The notes beneath the pieces are model-generated. The model did not search any database, had not been told where the DNA came from, and saw only the letters and a list, made by a program, of their open reading frames with translations. DNA of 7,194 nt. Origin: Spirochaetales bacterium. GTDB lineage: Bacteria; Spirochaetota; Spirochaetia; JABEVK01. The DNA lies in contig JABEVL010000265.1 of NCBI GenBank assembly GCA_013043995.1, positions 1 to 7,194 on the forward strand, written 5' to 3'. Of this stretch, positions 4,158 to 7,194 are shown piece by piece (position 1 is the stretch's first letter; each line of letters begins with the position of its first letter). The translations under genes and the position numbers were made by a program.

Positions 4158-5945
4158 ATGAGTCCCACCGTCATGAAAGAAACAAAAACGGTCAACATCA
4201 AAGTCAACGGAAAACCCGTGACCGTTCCCGAGGGCACGAGTGTCCTCAAAGCGGCCCGTCTGGCCGATACCAAGATCCCTTCCTTGTGCACTCATCCCGA
4301 CCTGAAGTCCTGGGGAGCTTGCGGGATCTGCGTCGTCCGCGTCGAAGGGTCGCCCAAGATGGTCCGCTCCTGCACGACGACGGTCGTCGAAGGGCAGAAC
4401 TACATCACCCACGATCCCGATATCGTCGAAACCCGGCGGACGGTTCTGGAACTGATCATGTCGAACCACCCGAACGACTGCTTGAACTGCCCCCGGAACG
4501 GGAGCTGCGAGCTCCAGGCCCTGTGCGGCGAATTCGGGATGCGCGGCGTGCCCTTTGAAATGGGAATCCGCGATCTGCCCGTCGACGATTCAACACCTTC
4601 GATCATCCTGAACCCCACAAAATGCATCAACTGCGGCAGGTGCGCTCTGGTGTGCCAGCAGCTCCAGGACGTCTGGGCTCTGGAGTTTCTGAACCGCGGC
4701 GACCAGACGCGCATCGCCCCCGCCGGCGACGTCAAACTTGCTGAAAGCCCCTGCATCAAATGCGGCCAGTGCTCTGCCCACTGCCCCGTGGGGGCGATCA
4801 CCGAAGTAGACGAAACCCGCAAGGTTTGGAACTTCCTGCGGGATAAGGAAAAACACGTCGTCGTTCAAATCGCTCCCGCCGTGCGCGTCGCCCTAGGCGA
4901 GGAATTCGGCTATGAACCCGGAACCGTCGTAACGGGCAAGGTCTACGCGGCCCTGCGCCGGCTCGGCTTTGCCAAGGTGTTCGACACCAACTTGTCCGCC
5001 GACCTGACGATCATGGAAGAGGCCAGCGAGTTTGTCGAACGGTTTGCCCATGGTCACGGAGAACTGCCGCTCATCACCTCCTGCTGCCCCAGCTGGGTCG
5101 ACTACATGGAAAAGTACTACAGCGACATGATTCCCAACTTTTCGACGGCCAAGAGCCCGATGATGATGATGGGGTCCATGATCAAGACCTACTACGCCCA
5201 AAAGGAAAAAATCGACTCCAAGAACATCGTTTCGGTGGCGATCATGCCCTGCACGGCCAAAAAGTACGAAATCCAACGTTCCGAAGACATGAAAAGTTCG
5301 GGCCATTTGGACGTCGACGTTTCTTTGACGACGCGGGAGCTGTCACGGATGATCAAGCAAGCCGGGATCTGTTTCCGAGACCTGCCCGATGAAGCTGCCG
5401 ACACTCCGTTGGGAGCTTACAGCGGCGCGGGCACGATCTTTGGGGCAACGGGGGGGGTTATGGAAGCTGCCCTGCGCACGGCCTACAACATGGTCAGCGG
5501 GAAAAACCTCGGCAAGGTCGAAATTGCTACAGCACGGGGAATGGAGGGCGTCAAAGTCGCCAGCGTCATGATCCCTGCGGGCGGAAAAGAGATTGAGGTC
5601 AAGTTTGCCGTGGCTCACGGGATGGCCAACGTCCGGGACGTGATGAACCAGGTCAAGGAGGCCAAGGCGGCCGGCAAGGAGTTGCCGTTCCACTTTATCG
5701 AAGTGATGGCCTGCCGAGGCGGTTGTGTGGCCGGCGGCGGTCAACCCTACGGTTCTACGGACGAAGTCCGTCAAAAAAGGATCGCGGGACTCTACAGCGA
5801 CGACGCTCATGCGGCAGTCCGTTGCAGCCACGACAACCCGGCCATTCAGAACCTCTACAAGGATTTCCTGGGTAAGCCTTTGTCTCAAAAGTCCCACGAG
5901 CTTCTGCACACGCACTACTTCGTCCGACCTTTGTACGTCAAGTGA
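4158..5945 (+). CDS. hydA: [FeFe] hydrogenase catalytic subunit HydA/HndD
   Basis: A 595-residue catalytic subunit that reversibly reduces protons to H2. The N-terminal NuoG-like [2Fe-2S] domain has C44-x10-C55-x2-C58-x13-C72. A His-Cys3 [4Fe-4S] site follows (H104-x3-C108-x2-C111-x5-C117), then two [4Fe-4S] motifs (C156/C159/C162/C166 and C199/C202/C205/C209). The H-cluster domain has L1 TSCCPSW (C309, ligand C310), L2 MPCTAKK (C365) and L3 MACRGGC (C519, C523). By recalled alignment with Clostridium pasteurianum CpI, the proton-path residues are kept (E288, E291, C309, S329). Two positions near the active site differ: Gly to Ser at 312 and Gln to Met at 335. The C-terminal segment ending in SHELLHTHYF is the usual small-subunit tail, so the protein is complete. 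AAAGGAG (4144-4150) lies seven bases before the ATG. The module set is that of soluble NAD(P)-linked, bifurcating-type enzymes; bifurcation itself is inference. A run of eight G at 5450-5457 lies in the conserved ATGGVMEA segment with the frame intact. Confidence 0.97.
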   Translation: MSPTVMKETKTVNIKVNGKPVTVPEGTSVLKAARLADTKIPSLCTHPDLKSWGACGICVVRVEGSPKMVRSCTTTVVEGQNYITHDPDIVETRRTVLELIMSNHPNDCLNCPRNGSCELQALCGEFGMRGVPFEMGIRDLPVDDSTPSIILNPTKCINCGRCALVCQQLQDVWALEFLNRGDQTRIAPAGDVKLAESPCIKCGQCSAHCPVGAITEVDETRKVWNFLRDKEKHVVVQIAPAVRVALGEEFGYEPGTVVTGKVYAALRRLGFAKVFDTNLSADLTIMEEASEFVERFAHGHGELPLITSCCPSWVDYMEKYYSDMIPNFSTAKSPMMMMGSMIKTYYAQKEKIDSKNIVSVAIMPCTAKKYEIQRSEDMKSSGHLDVDVSLTTRELSRMIKQAGICFRDLPDEAADTPLGAYSGAGTIFGATGGVMEAALRTAYNMVSGKNLGKVEIATARGMEGVKVASVMIPAGGKEIEVKFAVAHGMANVRDVMNQVKEAKAAGKELPFHFIEVMACRGGCVAGGGQPYGSTDEVRQKRIAGLYSDDAHAAVRCSHDNPAIQNLYKDFLGKPLSQKSHELLHTHYFVRPLYVK

Positions 5946-5961
5946 TTTGTGCGTCAAGTAA
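5930..5961 (+). repeat. 16-bp imperfect tandem duplication across the hydA stop codon
   Basis: TTTGTACGTCAAGTGA (5930-5945) is followed directly by TTTGTGCGTCAAGTAA (5946-5961), identical at 14 of 16 bases. The first copy encodes the last residues LYVK and the stop. The second copy lies downstream in a different frame and is not translated. It looks like a recent local duplication, probably by replication slippage. Confidence 0.8.
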
Positions 5962-5977
5962 AAAAGAACTGCTGAAC

Positions 5978-6009
5978 AAAAAAAGCCGGCCTTCGGGTCG
6001 GTTTTTTTT
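5978..6009. terminator. Bidirectional Rho-independent terminator with UUCG tetraloop between hydA and the convergent phosphoesterase gene
   Basis: CCGGCC (5986-5991) pairs with GGTCGG (5996-6001), including one G-U pair, around a TTCG loop closed by C-G, the very stable C(UUCG)G tetraloop. A tract of seven A (5978-5984) precedes the stem and a tract of eight T (6002-6009) follows it. The hairpin can therefore stop plus-strand transcription after hydA and minus-strand transcription of the phosphoesterase, whose stop codon is only nine bases away. Confidence 0.9.
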
Positions 6010-6017
6010 GGCAAAAG

Positions 6018-7193
6018 TCAAAACTCAAAAGCGTACAAAAGATCGTTCGCCGAGGCGTCCCTGGTGCCGAGAGTCGGCAAGTCCCAGCGCGTTTCGATGA
6101 GTTTCAGGATCGCTGTGGCGTCGTAGGGCCGATGTTCCACCCAGCCCCGTTTGGCATAAGGCGAAATAAGGAGCGTGGGAACCCTCGGGCCGGGGCCCCA
6201 GCGGTCGACGGTGGGAGGAGCCACGTGGTCCCAGTGACCGCCGCTGTCGGCGCTGGTCACAATCAGGACGCAACTCGTCCAGGCCGAACTTTTTTCAAGC
6301 CGGCTGACAAAGTCCTGAAGTTTGTTCTGGGATTCTGTAAAGGAGGCAAGGTCGGAGCCTGCTGAAGGCAGGGGGTCGACAAAGCTCACGTTGGGAAGGG
6401 TGCCCTTTTTGAGGGCCTCAAAGAAGTCAACTTCGTCCCGAAGATGATTTTTTTTCCCTTCCGTGTTGTCGGCGTAAGCCTGAAAGTACTGGAAGGGCGA
6501 ACGATCCCAAGTGTAGCGCGGTGAAGGCTTCCCTAAAAGGGCGTCGTTCCAGCCCCCTGTGTACCAGGCCCAGGTGACGCCCTGGGCCGACAGAAGGTCG
6601 CCGATGGTGGGGTAGGTTTGGTCGGGCACGAGGTCCAAGGTATTGGGAACCCAGGCGGGGAAGGGATGGTTGACTGAGTATGCGAGCCCCACCACGTAGC
6701 CGTCGGGAGTCAGGGCGCGGTCCTTGACGGTGAGACCCTGGTTATCCGGCGGTGTGGAAATCAAACTGACGGGAGCCTGGGGAAAGTTCGGCACCTGGTC
6801 TGCGATCAAAAACTGCCGGTTTAAAAACCCCCCGCCGAAGGTGGCCGAAAAAAAGTGGTCAAAAAGCACAAACTCCGCAGCCAACTTGCCTTCGGGGAAG
6901 TTTCTGGCGTCGTAGCCGCCCATCGTGAGGCCTCCATTGTCGCTCCAGGCGATAAAGCGGTCATTTTTCCCGCCGTCGATGGCCAGCTGTTGGGCGTAGA
7001 ATCCCTGAGCCAAGGGGCCGATTCGAGCCTGAGCCAACGGAAACTGGGCCAGGTCGTAGGGTTTGACGAGCCGCTTCAGGTCGGCTTCGGCAAAGGCTGG
7101 GTCGGTCTTCCCGTCAAAAAGCGGCGGAGGAACCTGGGTGATCAACGTGCCGCGCTTGTCGCGTTGCAAAAGACTCTCCAGGGGAGCGTAGCG
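6018..7193 (-). CDS. Phosphoesterase family protein (AcpA acid phosphatase / phospholipase C-like), N-terminus outside window
   Basis: The minus-strand frame is open from 7193 to a TGA at 6020-6018, about 391 residues. The true start and the usual N-terminal metal-site motif (ENRSFDHYF-like) lie beyond the window; the TTG at 7169 is internal. Family signatures seen in order are AIDGGKNDRFIAWSD, GGLTMGGYD (its Thr is the likely nucleophile position), FGGGFLNRQFLIA, PTIGDLLSAQGVTWAWYTGGWN, PFQYFQAYA, DHVAPPTVDRWGPGPRVPTLLISPYAKRG (6146-6232) and RPYDATAILKLIETRW. These match the Francisella AcpA-like branch of PF04185, enzymes that release phosphate from phosphoesters and are usually exported; no signal peptide can be seen here. 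The metal-binding segment normally written TYDENGG reads TSADSGG at 6237-6257, which removes one expected aspartate. The gene converges on the hydrogenase operon and looks unrelated to it. Confidence 0.88.
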   Translation of the reverse strand, partial: RYAPLESLLQRDKRGTLITQVPPPLFDGKTDPAFAEADLKRLVKPYDLAQFPLAQARIGPLAQGFYAQQLAIDGGKNDRFIAWSDNGGLTMGGYDARNFPEGKLAAEFVLFDHFFSATFGGGFLNRQFLIADQVPNFPQAPVSLISTPPDNQGLTVKDRALTPDGYVVGLAYSVNHPFPAWVPNTLDLVPDQTYPTIGDLLSAQGVTWAWYTGGWNDALLGKPSPRYTWDRSPFQYFQAYADNTEGKKNHLRDEVDFFEALKKGTLPNVSFVDPLPSAGSDLASFTESQNKLQDFVSRLEKSSAWTSCVLIVTSADSGGHWDHVAPPTVDRWGPGPRVPTLLISPYAKRGWVEHRPYDATAILKLIETRWDLPTLGTRDASANDLLYAFEF

Positions 7194-7194
7194 G

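Noticed and set aside
3699..4469. Minus-strand open frame of 256 residues across the hydB/hydA junction
   Set aside because: It lies opposite conserved iron-sulfur motifs on the plus strand and spans the ends of two real genes; its translation shows no recognisable domain.
5343..6014. Minus-strand open frame of 223 residues opposite the end of hydA
   Set aside because: It runs through the operon terminator and opposite the conserved H-cluster coding region, with no protein signature.
7167..7169. TTG at 7169 as the true start of the phosphoesterase gene
   Set aside because: The frame stays open to the window edge (residues RYAPLESL precede it) and the family needs an additional N-terminal metal-binding region, so the gene is cut by the window.
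1..7194. CRISPR array, insertion sequence, tRNA or rRNA
   Set aside because: No repeat-spacer pattern, transposase, terminal inverted repeats or RNA gene signature is visible; nearly all the window is accounted for by coding regions.

Overview
The window is an anaerobe-type metabolic segment. It holds a complete five-gene operon for a multimeric, NAD(P)-linked, probably electron-bifurcating [FeFe] hydrogenase, flanked by two unrelated genes that run off the window edges. Coding DNA is moderately GC-rich (my estimate, middle to upper fifties percent). The hydrogenase leader is conspicuously AT-rich. An oxygen-sensitive [FeFe] hydrogenase built from NuoE-, NuoF- and NuoG-like modules points to a strictly anaerobic, fermentative or acetogenic bacterium. 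The order NuoE-like, ATPase, thioredoxin-like, NuoF-like, hydrogenase resembles the hyd/hnd loci of Firmicutes, Thermotogae, Synergistetes and Desulfovibrio. I cannot fix the phylum from sequence reading alone.

Layout. Positions 3-695 (+) are the C-terminal part of a glycoside hydrolase family 31 enzyme, closed by a strong hairpin terminator (706-751). An AT-rich leader (about 752-917) follows. It carries a perfect TGTGA-N6-TCACA palindrome, a second perfect 8-bp-arm palindrome, and two plausible sigma-70-type promoters, one downstream of each palindrome. The operon then reads hydC/hndA (918-1415), a stand-alone GHKL ATPase (1415-1972), hndB-like (1969-2355), hydB/hndC (2358-4145) and hydA/hndD (4158-5945). 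The first three junctions overlap or nearly abut, and each gene has a good ribosome binding site. A C(UUCG)G hairpin flanked by A and T tracts (5978-6009) ends the operon. It probably also ends the convergent minus-strand gene, an AcpA/phospholipase C-type phosphoesterase (6018-7193) whose N-terminus lies outside the window.

How the genes work together. HydB binds NAD(P)(H) and FMN, HydC carries a [2Fe-2S] cluster, and HydA carries the H-cluster with a relay of [2Fe-2S] and [4Fe-4S] clusters. In characterised relatives the complex couples H2 to NAD(P)H and ferredoxin together. The HndB-like protein is a small [2Fe-2S] thioredoxin-fold partner. The co-translated GHKL ATPase has no phosphoacceptor domain and no assigned role; it is the least understood part of the locus. 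The H-cluster cysteines and the recalled proton-path residues of HydA are intact, so the enzyme should be catalytic. No H-cluster maturation genes (hydE, hydF, hydG) are present in the window.
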